Origin: Candidatus Nanoarchaeia archaeon
Lineage (GTDB): Archaea; Nanobdellota; Nanobdellia; Woesearchaeales; JANQNE01
Direction of reading: 5' to 3'
NCBI GenBank assembly: GCA_028279725.1
Contig: JANQNE010000001.1
Span: 1 to 64,000 of the forward strand
DNA length: 64,000 nt
In this document: positions 30,961 to 40,919 of the stretch, in pieces
How the letters are laid out: the number at the start of each line of letters is the position of its first letter
Position numbering within the stretch: position 1 is the stretch's first letter
The notes under the pieces: generated by a model
Told to the model about the DNA's origin: nothing
What the model saw: only the letters and a program-made list of their open reading frames with translations
Database searches by the model: none
Translations under genes and position numbers: made by a program

Positions 30961-31608
30961 ATGAAGAAAAATCAGTTTAAAAAGCTTTGGAAAAAGACTT
31001 GGCACTTTATCTGGGAAGATGACTCAGTCTGGAGCTGGATAGTCAACATAATCTTAGCCTTTGTAATCATCAAATTCATAGTCTATCCGGGCTTAGGATT
31101 TGCACTTCAGACATCACATCCTATAGTTGCAGTTGTATCAGGATCAATGGAACACAGCACAGACAAGAACAACATGATCTGCGGAAAACAGGTAATAAAC
31201 TACCAGAACTCATTTGACAGCTGGTGGTCTATATGTGGCCAATGGTACACAGACAATAACATAACAAAAGAAGAATTCAAATCCTTCTCCTTCAAGAATG
31301 GATTCAACACAGGAGATATAATGATCTTGTACGGAACAAAGATAGAGAACATAAAACCAGGCCAAATTATAGTATTCAGAGCTAACAGGCCAGATCCTAT
31401 AATACACAGGGTTGTAAAGACAACAAACACAGATAACATTTACACAATTCAGACAAAAGGAGACCATAACGAAAAAAGTTATATCTTTGAGCAAAGCATA
31501 AAAGAGGAACAGTATGTAGGAAGAGCAGTCATAAGGCTGCCTTGGCTTGGCTACATAAAGATAGGCTTTGTTAACCTGATCAAGCTGATAACATCAATAT
31601 TTGCATAA
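30961..31608 (+). CDS. Signal peptidase I (S26B-like)
   Basis: TM, then VAVVSGSMEH, GDIMILYG...IKPGQIIVFRANRPDPIIHRVV, TKGDHNEKS, GRAVIRLPWLGYIKI. Confidence 0.9.
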   Translation: MKKNQFKKLWKKTWHFIWEDDSVWSWIVNIILAFVIIKFIVYPGLGFALQTSHPIVAVVSGSMEHSTDKNNMICGKQVINYQNSFDSWWSICGQWYTDNNITKEEFKSFSFKNGFNTGDIMILYGTKIENIKPGQIIVFRANRPDPIIHRVVKTTNTDNIYTIQTKGDHNEKSYIFEQSIKEEQYVGRAVIRLPWLGYIKIGFVNLIKLITSIFA

Positions 31609-31618
31609 GGTGATATAA

Positions 31619-31933
31619 ATGCAGTTTTGTCCAAAATGTGGAGCAATTTTAATGCCAAAGAAAGACGGAAACAAGAAGATGGTTATATGCTCTTGCGGCT
31701 ACAAATCAAAAGAAGTAGCAGAAGCTAAAGTCTCAGAACAGGTAAAGAAAGAGAAAGAGATAGAAGTCATAGAAGAAGAGCAGGAAGTACATCCTATAAC
31801 TGAAGCTGAATGCCCAAAATGCCATAATAAAGAAGCATACTTCTGGGAAGTCCAGACAAGAGCATCTGACGAGCCTCCTACAAAATTCATGAAATGTGTT
31901 AAATGCAAGCACATCTGGAGAGATTATAGCTAA
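31619..31933 (+). CDS. tfs: Transcription elongation factor TFS (TFIIS/RPB9-like)
   Basis: N-terminal FCPKCGAILMPKK and C-terminal CPKCHNKEAYFWEVQTRASDEPPTKFMKCVKCKHIWRDYS. Confidence 0.93.
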   Translation: MQFCPKCGAILMPKKDGNKKMVICSCGYKSKEVAEAKVSEQVKKEKEIEVIEEEQEVHPITEAECPKCHNKEAYFWEVQTRASDEPPTKFMKCVKCKHIWRDYS

Positions 31934-31934
31934 G

Positions 31935-32177
31935 ATGAATCTGGACGAATTTGTCGTCAGCAACTCCCTCAAGATTATTGTAAAGCCTAATTCTAAGAAG
32001 AACGAAATAATCATCTACGATAAACAAAAGAAAGCACTAAAGATAACAATCAAAGCTCCTCCAGAAAACAACAAAGCAAACTTAGAGATCATAAAATTCT
32101 TCAATAAGCTCACAAAAAAGAACACCAAGATCATCAAAGGATTAACTTCAAAAGAAAAATTACTCAAGTTTACTTAA
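31935..32177 (+). CDS. DUF167/YggU-family protein
   Basis: MNLDEFVVSNSLKIIVKPNSKKNEIIIYD...ALKITIKAPPENNKANLEIIKFFNKL; start set at ATG 31935, just after the tfs stop. Confidence 0.8.
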   Translation: MNLDEFVVSNSLKIIVKPNSKKNEIIIYDKQKKALKITIKAPPENNKANLEIIKFFNKLTKKNTKIIKGLTSKEKLLKFT

Positions 32178-32696
32178 TATTTCTTTAACTTTCTCTTTAA
32201 GATCATCAAAATTCCCATCATTAAATATATCAAAATCAGCTTTCCTAACACAATCTCCAATAGCACCTGGCTTGTCAAACTCAGCTTTCTGCTGCTCTTT
32301 AAACTTCTCAAGATCAATATTATCTTTAGAGCTCTTACGCTTAACAGCCCTCTCATACCTGGTCTCAACAGGAGCATCAACTGCAACTAACACACCGCCA
32401 GCTTTCTTCAGTTCTTCAACCTCTCCAACACTCCGAAGCCCATCGATAATAACTTTCTCATATCCTTCCTGTTCAGCCTTAGCAAGCAACCTCTCCATCA
32501 ATACGCCAGAGCCAAACTTCTCCCGCATCTCATTACCTTTAGCCAGCATATTATCTCTGTTCTCTTCCTTCCCTTCTTTACGAAGCTCTTCCCTAAGAAC
32601 ATCTGACATGACCAACTGCTTAAAACCTCTCTCAACTAACATCTCAGAAACAGCCCCTTTTCCAGACCCTATTGTCCCAGTAATTCCGACTATCAT
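32160..32696 (-). CDS. Nucleotide kinase-like P-loop protein (dephospho-CoA kinase/UPF0200-like)
   Basis: Walker A GITGTIGSGKGAVSEML, IIDGLRSVGEVEELKK. Confidence 0.75.
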   Translation of the reverse strand: MIVGITGTIGSGKGAVSEMLVERGFKQLVMSDVLREELRKEGKEENRDNMLAKGNEMREKFGSGVLMERLLAKAEQEGYEKVIIDGLRSVGEVEELKKAGGVLVAVDAPVETRYERAVKRKSSKDNIDLEKFKEQQKAEFDKPGAIGDCVRKADFDIFNDGNFDDLKEKVKEILSKLE

Positions 32697-32786
32697 ACAC
32701 CTCTCAAATCTCCCCTTTTATATATATTTTACTACCAAAAACTATATAAATACCCTAATCAAATTTTCACATTAAGGGGGGTTTTG

Positions 32787-33653
32787 ATGAAAGCATATTT
32801 AGACATCGTTAAAAGGATCTTAGACGAAGGAGTTCTCAAGCATAACAGGACAGGAGTAGACACTATAGCGATACCTGGAGCTATGTTTGAACATGATATG
32901 GAAAAAGGTTTCCCACTTTTGACAACAAAAACAGTTCCTTTCAGATTAGTAGCATCAGAGTTAGAATTCTTCATCAAAGGAATAACAGACAAGAACTGGC
33001 TTATAGAAAGAAACAACCACATCTGGGATGAATGGTGCTCTCCTGAGAAAGTAAAATACGCACACGACGAAGAAACAAAAAAGAAAATGATGGAAGAACG
33101 TGAACTAGGCCCTATCTACGGCTGGCAATGGAGAAACTTCGGAGCAAACTACACATCTCATAACACACCACCAGAAGGAAACGGAATAGACCAATTAAAG
33201 AAAGTTGTAGAAAAGCTAAAATCAGACCCAGATGACAGAAGGATGATAGTATCAGCATGGAATCCAGTGGATTTCCACAGGATGGCTCTGCCACCATGCC
33301 ATTATAGCTTTCAGGTAACTGTAATTAACAACAAATTAAACTTATTATGGAATCAAAGAAGCGTAGACACAGCTCTAGGGCTTCCATTCAACATAGCAAG
33401 CTACGGGCTTCTCCTACATCTGCTTGCAAAACAATCAGGATTAAACGAAGGAAGATTAGTAGGATTCTTAGGAGATACACACATCTACAAGAACCACAGA
33501 GAGGGATTAAAAGAACAGATAGCAAGAGATCCTCTTCCACTTCCAAAGATAAAGACAGAAAATTTCACATCAATCTTCGATTGGAAATATGACGATTCAA
33601 AGATAGAAGATTATGAGCATCATCCGACAATTAAGTTCGAGATTGCAGTATAA
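32787..33653 (+). CDS. thyA: Thymidylate synthase (ThyA)
   Basis: GPIYGWQWRNFGA, DPDDRRMIVSAWNPVD, ALPPCHYSFQ, NQRSVDTALGLPFNIASY, GFLGDTHIYKNH. ATG at 32787 preferred over the TTG at 32784. Confidence 0.97.
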   Translation: MKAYLDIVKRILDEGVLKHNRTGVDTIAIPGAMFEHDMEKGFPLLTTKTVPFRLVASELEFFIKGITDKNWLIERNNHIWDEWCSPEKVKYAHDEETKKKMMEERELGPIYGWQWRNFGANYTSHNTPPEGNGIDQLKKVVEKLKSDPDDRRMIVSAWNPVDFHRMALPPCHYSFQVTVINNKLNLLWNQRSVDTALGLPFNIASYGLLLHLLAKQSGLNEGRLVGFLGDTHIYKNHREGLKEQIARDPLPLPKIKTENFTSIFDWKYDDSKIEDYEHHPTIKFEIAV

Positions 33654-33799
33654 GGTTTAGCACCAAGCGTAACAATAAATCAAACATCAAAAATAAATAT
33701 CCTTAGAAACTGAAAGTTTCTAGGACACCAGAAATTAATAATTTCTGAGTGAATCTGACGAAAGAATCAGATAAAGAAGCGAGTGAAGCGTGCTAAACT
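33654..33799. repeat. Structured intergenic element A (outer stem plus three internal hairpins)
   Basis: GTTTAGCAC (33655-33663) pairs with GTGCTAAAC (33790-33798). Internal stems TCCTTAGAAAC/GTTTCTAGGA, CAGAAAT/ATTTCTG, ATCTGA/TCAGAT. Confidence 0.65.
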
Positions 33800-33812
33800 A
33801 CAAGGAGGAAAA

Positions 33813-34331
33813 ATGACAGAGATAATAGTTATAGTATGCGTTGCACAAAACGGTGCAATAGGAAAAGACAACGATATCCCTTGGCACATAAGGGAAGATT
33901 TCCAGCACTTCAAAGAACAGACAGAAGGACACCCTTGCATAATGGGAGACAAAACTTATGAATCTCTTCCAGACAACGCAAGACCTCTGCCAAACAGGGA
34001 AAATATAGTTCTCACATTCGACAAAGACTATCATCCAGAAGGCACAACCATCTTCCACGACTTTAACGAAGCCATAAAGTACGTCAAAGATAAAGGAGAA
34101 GAAAAAGCATTCATCACAGGCGGAGCAACAATATACAAGCTAGGCATGGAAGTTGCAGACACATTCGAACTAACCCGTATACACAAAGATTATGACGCTG
34201 ATACTTTTTACCCAGAAGTTGATTTCAGCAAATGGGAATTAGTCAACCAGATAGATAAAGAAGGAGAAGATGTCAAGAGCAAAGAGATGGTAAAATTCTC
34301 TTTCTTAACATACAAAAGAAAAAAGGAGTAG
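33813..34331 (+). CDS. folA: Dihydrofolate reductase
   Basis: IVCVAQNGAIGKDNDIPWHIREDFQHFKEQT, MGDKTYESLP, AFITGGATIYKLGM. ATG 33813 with AAGGAGG upstream. Confidence 0.93.
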   Translation: MTEIIVIVCVAQNGAIGKDNDIPWHIREDFQHFKEQTEGHPCIMGDKTYESLPDNARPLPNRENIVLTFDKDYHPEGTTIFHDFNEAIKYVKDKGEEKAFITGGATIYKLGMEVADTFELTRIHKDYDADTFYPEVDFSKWELVNQIDKEGEDVKSKEMVKFSFLTYKRKKE

Positions 34332-34337
34332 ATAAAA

Positions 34338-35651
34338 ATGATAGACCAAGAAGAACTAAAAAATGCAGATCCTCATGTTTATGAAGCGATAAAAAAAGAA
34401 TTAGGAAGACAAAAAAATACAGTTGAACTTATAGCATCAGAAAACTTCGTTAGCATCCCAGTATTGCAGGCAATGGGATCATGGCTTACAAACAAATATT
34501 CAGAAGGATATCCTCACAAGCGTTATTATGGAGGAAATGAATACATAGATATGACAGAAGACCTGGCAATAGAAAGAGCAAAGCTTCTGTTCGACGCTGA
34601 ACACGCTAATGTACAGCCTCATGCTGGCTCACAAGCAAACATGGAAGTATACTTCGCTCTATTAAACCTAGGAGACAAAATCTTAGGAATGAGCTTAGAT
34701 CATGGCGGCCACTTAACACACGGCTCCCCAGTTAACTTCTCAGGAAAGTTCTACAAATTCTCATCATATGGTGTAGAAAAAGAAACAGGACTTCTAAACA
34801 TGGACAATGTTAGAAAGATTGCATTAGCAGAAAAACCAAAACTAATACTTGCAGGATATTCAGCATATCCAAGAAATATAGATTTCAAAGAATACAGAGA
34901 GATAGCAGATGAAGTTGGTGCTTATCTTATGGCAGATGTAGCTCATTTCGCAGGAATGATAGCAGCAAGAAAACATCAGATGCCATTCCCGCACTGTGAT
35001 GTTGTAACTACAACAACACACAAGACACTAAGAGGACCAAGAGGAGCTATGATTCTATCACAGTCAGAAGACAGACTGCACAACGAACACCATCCAGACA
35101 AAAAACTAAAAGATGGTTCTCCAAAGAAATTATCAAGCTTAATCGACTCAGCTGTATTCCCTGGAATGCAGGGCGGCCCGATGGACCATGTTATTGCAGC
35201 AAAAGCAGTAGCTTTCGGAGAAGATCTAAAGCCAGAGTTCAAAACATACATAGAACAGGTTCTAAAGAATGCAAAAGCTTTAGCAGAATCATTGATGGAT
35301 CACGGATTCAAGCTAGTCAGTGATGGAACAGACAATCATCTTATGCTTGTAGATCTAACAAATAAGAACATCAGCGGAAAACAGGCTGAAACAGCTTTAG
35401 ATCAGGCAGGAATAACCTGCAACAAGAACATGGTTCCATTCGACCAAAGAAGTCCTTTTGATCCAAGTGGTATAAGGCTGGGAACTCCTGCTCTTACAAC
35501 AAGAGGATTCATGGAATCTGACATGAAATCTGTCGGAGAACTGATCTCAAAAGTAGTCGACAACCACGAAGACAAGGCAAATCTTGAAAAAGTAAGAGCT
35601 GAAATTACAGAGCTTTGCAGCAATCATCCTTTGTATCCAGAAATACAGTAA
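34338..35651 (+). CDS. glyA: Serine hydroxymethyltransferase
   Basis: [46 protein letters not shown]. Confidence 0.97.
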   Translation: MIDQEELKNADPHVYEAIKKELGRQKNTVELIASENFVSIPVLQAMGSWLTNKYSEGYPHKRYYGGNEYIDMTEDLAIERAKLLFDAEHANVQPHAGSQANMEVYFALLNLGDKILGMSLDHGGHLTHGSPVNFSGKFYKFSSYGVEKETGLLNMDNVRKIALAEKPKLILAGYSAYPRNIDFKEYREIADEVGAYLMADVAHFAGMIAARKHQMPFPHCDVVTTTTHKTLRGPRGAMILSQSEDRLHNEHHPDKKLKDGSPKKLSSLIDSAVFPGMQGGPMDHVIAAKAVAFGEDLKPEFKTYIEQVLKNAKALAESLMDHGFKLVSDGTDNHLMLVDLTNKNISGKQAETALDQAGITCNKNMVPFDQRSPFDPSGIRLGTPALTTRGFMESDMKSVGELISKVVDNHEDKANLEKVRAEITELCSNHPLYPEIQ

Positions 35652-35652
35652 A

Positions 35653-36822
35653 ATGCAATATAGCAAAGCATTAGATTACTTAAACAGCAGAGAGACTTTT
35701 GGAATCAGGCTTGGCCTTGCAAACATAAGAAGACTTCTTAAAAAGCTGGGCAACCCACATAAAAGCCTAAATTTCATACATGTTGCAGGAACAAACGGAA
35801 AAGGATCATGCTGCGCTATAATAAAATCAGCACTACAGGAACAAGGCTACAAAGTAGGCATGTACACAAGCCCGCATCTTATAGACTTTGAAGAAAGAAT
35901 CATAATCAACGACAAAAGGATATCAAAAAAAGATATAGCAAGACTTCTAACAAAGATAAAACCCTTTGTAACAACTCACACATACTTTGAGATAGCAACA
36001 ACATTAGCTTTCTTATACTTCAAAGAAAAGAATGTAGATTTTGTAGTCGCAGAAGTTGGCATGGGAGGACGTCTAGATGCAACTAATGTAATCACACCTT
36101 TAGTCTCAGTAATAACTAACATCTCATTGGAGCACAAAGAACATCTTGGAAACACTATAGAAAAGATAGCATATGAAAAAGCTGGAATAATAAAAAAGAA
36201 CATTCCTACGGTAACTTCAGCAAAAAATGGAGCTCTAAAAGTAATGAGGCAGATTTGTAAAAAAAGAAACAGCGAACTCCATATAGCAAACATCAACAAC
36301 AAGCTAAAAACTAACCTAAACGGAAGATTTCAATTAATGAATGCATCAACCTCACTAAAAACAATCAAAGTCTTAAGACAGCAAGGGATTGAGATATCAG
36401 ACAAAGCGATAGCAAAAGGTTTCAACAAGGTATTATGGCCAGGCAGGATGCAGTTCATAAGCAAAAACATCCTCTTAGACTGCGCTCACAATCCAGCAGC
36501 TGTAAAGACACTAAAAAAAGAGATAAAGAAGCTAAAATACAAAAATCTAATCCTGCTCACAGGAATCCTCAAAGACAAAAACATAAAAGAGATGATAACA
36601 GACCTTTCAGAGATAGCAGACGACGTAATCATAACAAAATCAAAGATCCACAGGGCAGCAGACCCTGAATTCATAGCAAAACAGCTTAACAATAACTACG
36701 CAATCATCCCTTCTATAAAGAAAGCAGTAAAATTCGCAAAATCAGTAACAAAAAAAGAAGATCTTCTCCTAATAACTGGTTCAATCTACACAGTTGGAGA
36801 AGCTATGCAGCATTTAATCTGA
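35653..36822 (+). CDS. folC: Folylpolyglutamate synthase/dihydrofolate synthase
   Basis: FIHVAGTNGKGSCCAII, TSPHLIDFEERI, VAEVGMGGRLDATNV, LDCAHNPAAV. Confidence 0.94.
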   Translation: MQYSKALDYLNSRETFGIRLGLANIRRLLKKLGNPHKSLNFIHVAGTNGKGSCCAIIKSALQEQGYKVGMYTSPHLIDFEERIIINDKRISKKDIARLLTKIKPFVTTHTYFEIATTLAFLYFKEKNVDFVVAEVGMGGRLDATNVITPLVSVITNISLEHKEHLGNTIEKIAYEKAGIIKKNIPTVTSAKNGALKVMRQICKKRNSELHIANINNKLKTNLNGRFQLMNASTSLKTIKVLRQQGIEISDKAIAKGFNKVLWPGRMQFISKNILLDCAHNPAAVKTLKKEIKKLKYKNLILLTGILKDKNIKEMITDLSEIADDVIITKSKIHRAADPEFIAKQLNNNYAIIPSIKKAVKFAKSVTKKEDLLLITGSIYTVGEAMQHLI

Positions 36823-37635
36823 TTCTTCCTTATCTTCTCCTTTCTTAAGCCAGCTTACGATCAGATACACAAACGGAGTATCTAACAGAGCCATAACTAT
36901 CTTCAGTATCCAATAAGGTATTGTTATACTGATGACAAAAGCAGCTGTAAACTTAGGAGTCATCTGATAGAATGCTATAAACATGAACAGTAGGCTGTCG
37001 ATCAGCTGACTAACAACAGTTGAAAGATTATTCCTTAACCACAGATATTTCCCTTTTGTAACTTTCTTCCAAAAATGGAAAGCCCATATATCATGAAACT
37101 GGCTAAAAAGAAACGCAACAACACTTGCAACAATCATACGAAGTGACATTGAAAATATAGTTACAAACTCAGTATTAAACGCATATCTTGAAGCAGGAGG
37201 CAGTTTGATAGACAAAAGAACAAAAAGAAATATCATAACTTGTGATAAAAATCCTGCCCATACAAAATTCCATGTCTTTTTCTTTCCATATACTTCAGCA
37301 ATACCGTCAGTTATCAAAAATGTAAGAGGATAAGCAAATATTCCGACAGAAACAGTTATTCCCCAGAATGTTGCAATCTTGCTTCCAAGAAGATTTGCAG
37401 CAGCAAGAGCTCCTACAAACAATCCCAATAGCAAATACACTTTCTTTTCCCTAGTAAGCAAAGAATCAAGATAAGAAACAACAGAAGTTCCGATATAAAC
37501 ATTCAACAGAACAACGATCATAAAAGCAATCCCATTAAGGCTTGCAACTTCAGTGCTCAACAGCACAACCAGAAATGTTATCAGTAAAAATATACTCTTT
37601 GTAATTGTCAATTCAAAAGCTTCTTTTAGTTCCAT
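36814..37635 (-). CDS. Queuosine precursor transporter-like membrane protein (YhhQ/VUT family)
   Basis: AAANLLGSKIATFWGITVSVGIFAYPLTFLITDGIAEVYGKKK plus later TM helices. Confidence 0.85.
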   Translation of the reverse strand: MELKEAFELTITKSIFLLITFLVVLLSTEVASLNGIAFMIVVLLNVYIGTSVVSYLDSLLTREKKVYLLLGLFVGALAAANLLGSKIATFWGITVSVGIFAYPLTFLITDGIAEVYGKKKTWNFVWAGFLSQVMIFLFVLLSIKLPPASRYAFNTEFVTIFSMSLRMIVASVVAFLFSQFHDIWAFHFWKKVTKGKYLWLRNNLSTVVSQLIDSLLFMFIAFYQMTPKFTAAFVISITIPYWILKIVMALLDTPFVYLIVSWLKKGEDKEESD

Positions 37636-37750
37636 ATTAGATCCCCCAACATAATTTATGATTGATAATCAGTATCTTATTTATATATGTTTCCATTCCA
37701 TAATGAAAACATTTTTATACAAAATATACTTGTCAACTACTGGGGGCAAA

Positions 37751-37972
37751 ATGAATTTAAACAAGTTTTTCATATACATTTTCACACCAGCAGTAGCTCT
37801 GGTCTCGACAGGATTCGTCTTATACTCCTTAATCTCAATACTTGTTGAAGGAAGAGTCAGCTGGATAGAGCCAAACTTATTCATCCTAACCTCAGAAATC
37901 CTATTAGCAGCCCTGGGATTATTCTTCCTAATTATCTTGATGTCAGAACATATAGCAAAACTAAAGAATTAA
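37751..37972 (+). CDS. Small two-TM membrane protein
   Basis: MNLNKFFIYIFTPAVALVSTGFVLYSL...FFLIILMSEHIAKLKN. ATG 37751 after GGGGGC preferred over the track start 37658. Confidence 0.6.
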   Translation: MNLNKFFIYIFTPAVALVSTGFVLYSLISILVEGRVSWIEPNLFILTSEILLAALGLFFLIILMSEHIAKLKN

Positions 37973-38775
37973 ACTATTGCAAACTCTTCTTTTTTTAACC
38001 TGTCAAATGCAATACTTTGCCACCGTGAGATCTCTTCTTCTGATTTAAATATAGCAGCTAATGTTGGCATTGCAGCAATCAGTACAGCCATTCCAGCAAG
38101 GCCCAGTTTCATTTTTAGCTCCATGGGATCTTTTGCATCTTGGACTATACTTCCAATTAAGCCTGCTCCAAGGCCACCTAAGCCTATGTAGGACATCATT
38201 ATTGTTGGATCCATCAATGATTCAAGGAATATTTTTATTTTTGATACATCTCCAGGATTGATCTTTTTGATTAATTTTTGATTATAGCGTATTTCTCTTT
38301 CCCATTGCTTATTAAACTTCAGAAGATCCTTAAGATCTTTTGAATCAATAAACTTCTCCTCAAGTATGATTCTTTTTTCAGCTTTATGCAGAAGTTTCTC
38401 AGATAATTTCATAAAATTGATGATCTTTTTTATATTCTTAAGAACAACTCTCTTCATGCCTATTTTCTTTTGTTCAGCATACACATCTTCCATCATTATG
38501 TATGTAGCTTTGATTCCTCTTTCAACTACTTCCATGAAATTCTTTTCATTTTTAAGGGTCCTTTTCAACAAAGCAATTTGTTTTTCAAGATCTTTTTCTT
38601 CATATTCAGTTGACCCTTTTAACATACGGTAAATATTATTTATTGCTTCATCTCTTTGTTTGACTAGCTTCTCACGTATCCTTAAAGCTTGGATTATCTT
38701 TTTTTTGACATACTTGATCTTAGGCAAATCATCTTCCAATTTCTTTAAGTTACTTTTCAGATCATATATGTTCAT
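37969..38775 (-). CDS. Coiled-coil protein with C-terminal Gly-rich TM segments, uncharacterised
   Basis: 268 aa; Lys-rich helical N-terminus; PTIMMSYIGLGGLGAGLIGSIV and LGLAGMAVLIAAMPTLAAIF near the C-terminus. Confidence 0.65.
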   Translation of the reverse strand: MNIYDLKSNLKKLEDDLPKIKYVKKKIIQALRIREKLVKQRDEAINNIYRMLKGSTEYEEKDLEKQIALLKRTLKNEKNFMEVVERGIKATYIMMEDVYAEQKKIGMKRVVLKNIKKIINFMKLSEKLLHKAEKRIILEEKFIDSKDLKDLLKFNKQWEREIRYNQKLIKKINPGDVSKIKIFLESLMDPTIMMSYIGLGGLGAGLIGSIVQDAKDPMELKMKLGLAGMAVLIAAMPTLAAIFKSEEEISRWQSIAFDRLKKEEFAIV

Positions 38776-38859
38776 GAAAGAATCTTACATTCAATCATTA
38801 ATAAATCTTTCTAAATTAAAAAGATAAATTATTTAAACAAACAAGCTAATTTCTCAGCT

Positions 38860-39588
38860 ATGCGTGGAAAGTTTGTAATGGTAGATGGTCTTGATGGCTC
38901 AGGAAAAGGAGTTGTAGTTGATGCTCTGAAAGAATGGGCCTTAACGCAGGGTTTAGAGATCCTAGACTTAAGAGAATACTGGAAAACCAACCAAGGATAC
39001 CCAAACATAGACAATTACGACGTCATCTTATCAGCAGAGCCAACATTCACAGGCTGGGGAAAAAAGATCAGAGATGAACTCATAAAGAATGGTTCAAACA
39101 CACCTATTGAAAAGATTGCAGAAGCATTCTCAAAAGACAGAAAAGAATTATATGAGAAGATAATCATCCCAGCATTAAACCAAGATAAGTTCATATTCCA
39201 AGAGCGCGGCATAGTAAGCTCTCTAGTATATCAGCCAGTAGAAGGGTTTGACATAGGCCAGGTATTAAGCTTAGAAGGAAACCAATTCTGCCTAGACCAG
39301 CCTCCAGATCTCCTGATCATCACAATCGTAGACCCGGAAGTTGTGATGGAGAGATTAGACAAAAGAGAAAAGAAAGATGACGCAATATACGAAAAACTGG
39401 ATTTCCAGAAAAAGATAAAGGTTGGCTATGAATCTGAAGAACTAAAAGAGATCTTTGAGCAAAGAGGGACAACTGTCGCATACTTAGATACAAATCCTCC
39501 AGCATCAGTAGAAGATACAAAATCACAGACAATCAAAATTTTCAACGAATTCTTAGAAGAAACAGATCTTGAAGATTTAGAAGACTAA
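38860..39588 (+). CDS. tmk: Thymidylate kinase
   Basis: MVDGLDGSGKGVVVDAL P-loop, SAEPTFTGWGKKIR, FQERGIVSSLVYQ. Confidence 0.88.
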   Translation: MRGKFVMVDGLDGSGKGVVVDALKEWALTQGLEILDLREYWKTNQGYPNIDNYDVILSAEPTFTGWGKKIRDELIKNGSNTPIEKIAEAFSKDRKELYEKIIIPALNQDKFIFQERGIVSSLVYQPVEGFDIGQVLSLEGNQFCLDQPPDLLIITIVDPEVVMERLDKREKKDDAIYEKLDFQKKIKVGYESEELKEIFEQRGTTVAYLDTNPPASVEDTKSQTIKIFNEFLEETDLEDLED

Positions 39589-39730
39589 AATCAGTCTTCC
39601 TCCTCTTCTTCCTCTTTTTTAGAGCAAAAATAGCTGTCAATCCTTCTGCAGCCCTTTTGTGCTTTATAGCTAATCGGTTTACTTACCTCTTTTTTCAATT
39701 GGAACACCTCTCTTTGTTATCCAAACACCT

Positions 39731-40153
39731 CTATTTCCCAGTGCTTCCAAAACCACCTTCCCCTCTTTCAGTATCATCTAAGGAATTAACTTCCTCTAAT
39801 TCTGGACTATGAATTGGCTGAATAAGCATCTGTGCTATCTTCATATCTTTCTCTATAGCAAAATCTTCCTCTCCCAGATTATGAAGAACAACACCCACCT
39901 CACCACGATAGCCGGCATCTATAACACCAGCCATGGTCTTTATTCCTTTCTTTGCAGCAAGCCCACTCTTATCCCAGATCAGGCCGACATAACCTTCAGG
40001 TATTGCCATCTTTATCCCAGTCTTGACAACTTTCCTTTCATTAGGCTTTATCACAACATTCTCAGCTGCATAGAAATCCATCCCAGCATCACCAGGATTT
40101 GCGTAACTTGGTATCTTAATATCAGAGTTTGTTTTTAGTAGTTTTACTTTCAT
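39731..40153 (-). CDS. dut: dUTP diphosphatase (trimeric dUTPase)
   Basis: NPGDAGMDFYAAENVVI, WDKSGLAAKKGIKTMAGVIDAGYRGEVGVVLHN, RGEGGFGSTGK. MKVKLLK start after GAGGG preferred. Confidence 0.94.
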   Translation of the reverse strand: MKVKLLKTNSDIKIPSYANPGDAGMDFYAAENVVIKPNERKVVKTGIKMAIPEGYVGLIWDKSGLAAKKGIKTMAGVIDAGYRGEVGVVLHNLGEEDFAIEKDMKIAQMLIQPIHSPELEEVNSLDDTERGEGGFGSTGK

Positions 40154-40242
40154 ATTATCCCTCTCAGAAACTAATATTTCAGAAAACCCACTCATATATA
40201 AATGATATGCAAATGAAAAATATATTCTCTAAGATATAGATG

Positions 40243-40338
40243 AGGTATAGTGCCAAGCGAAGTAATCAGATTAAACATCTAAAACAAATAAATCTGTTTC
40301 ACGTCGATAAAAGAAATAACACGGAGCGCACTATACCT
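40243..40338. repeat. Structured intergenic element B (same family as element A)
   Basis: AGGTATAGTGC (40243-40253) pairs perfectly with GCACTATACCT (40328-40338). Interior CCAAGCGAAGTAATCAGATTAAACATCTAAAACAAATA resembles element A. Confidence 0.65.
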
Positions 40339-40837
40339 ATTTCTTGAACTCCATAAAAGTAGTTACCTTATCCTCTTTGATTTCCCCAGAGTCAGGATCG
40401 ACCTTGATATTCAGAGTATTAAATCTCGCAGTAACAAGAGTAACATTCCATATATTCTTGAAAGTGCTGTAATCCTGCAGAACAGCAAAGATCTTCATAG
40501 GAATCTCCTGCTTATAGTCAGTTTCCTGCTTCTCTTTGACGATCTTCATAGCATCTGCCAGACTCAGCTTCACGTTATCAAGCTCAAGCTCAGCAATACT
40601 TTCAGTTTTCTTGAAAGCATCAGCAGGCTCACCAACACTAACCTCTTCACCAACATCAAAAGGAGTTATCTTATCTGTCTTCTTATTGTAATAACCTATC
40701 TGCCAGTTGAAAGGCTCATCACTGTAGCTTGCCAAGGTAGCAAACCCATGCACAAGATAGTCATCTTTATTCTCCTTTCTCCATTCTTTAAACAGATCAG
40801 AACTCTCCAGTTTTTTCAAAGCTTCTTTAAACCACAT
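40337..40837 (-). CDS. Uncharacterised protein, possibly PepSY-like
   Basis: 166 aa soluble ORF; ends within element B stem. Confidence 0.65.
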   Translation of the reverse strand: MWFKEALKKLESSDLFKEWRKENKDDYLVHGFATLASYSDEPFNWQIGYYNKKTDKITPFDVGEEVSVGEPADAFKKTESIAELELDNVKLSLADAMKIVKEKQETDYKQEIPMKIFAVLQDYSTFKNIWNVTLVTARFNTLNIKVDPDSGEIKEDKVTTFMEFKK

Positions 40838-40919
40838 AAAACAAAATATTTTGTTTTTGTTTTTAAGTTTTGTGTTTTCTTCATAAAGTTTTATAAATAA
40901 TCTCCAACAACAATCAATT

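Noticed and set aside
33750-33785. Hammerhead ribozyme core (CTGACGA in element A)
   Set aside because: CTGACGA matches the core heptamer, but no stem II/GAAA/stem III arrangement follows; better explained as the hairpin ATCTGA/TCAGAT.
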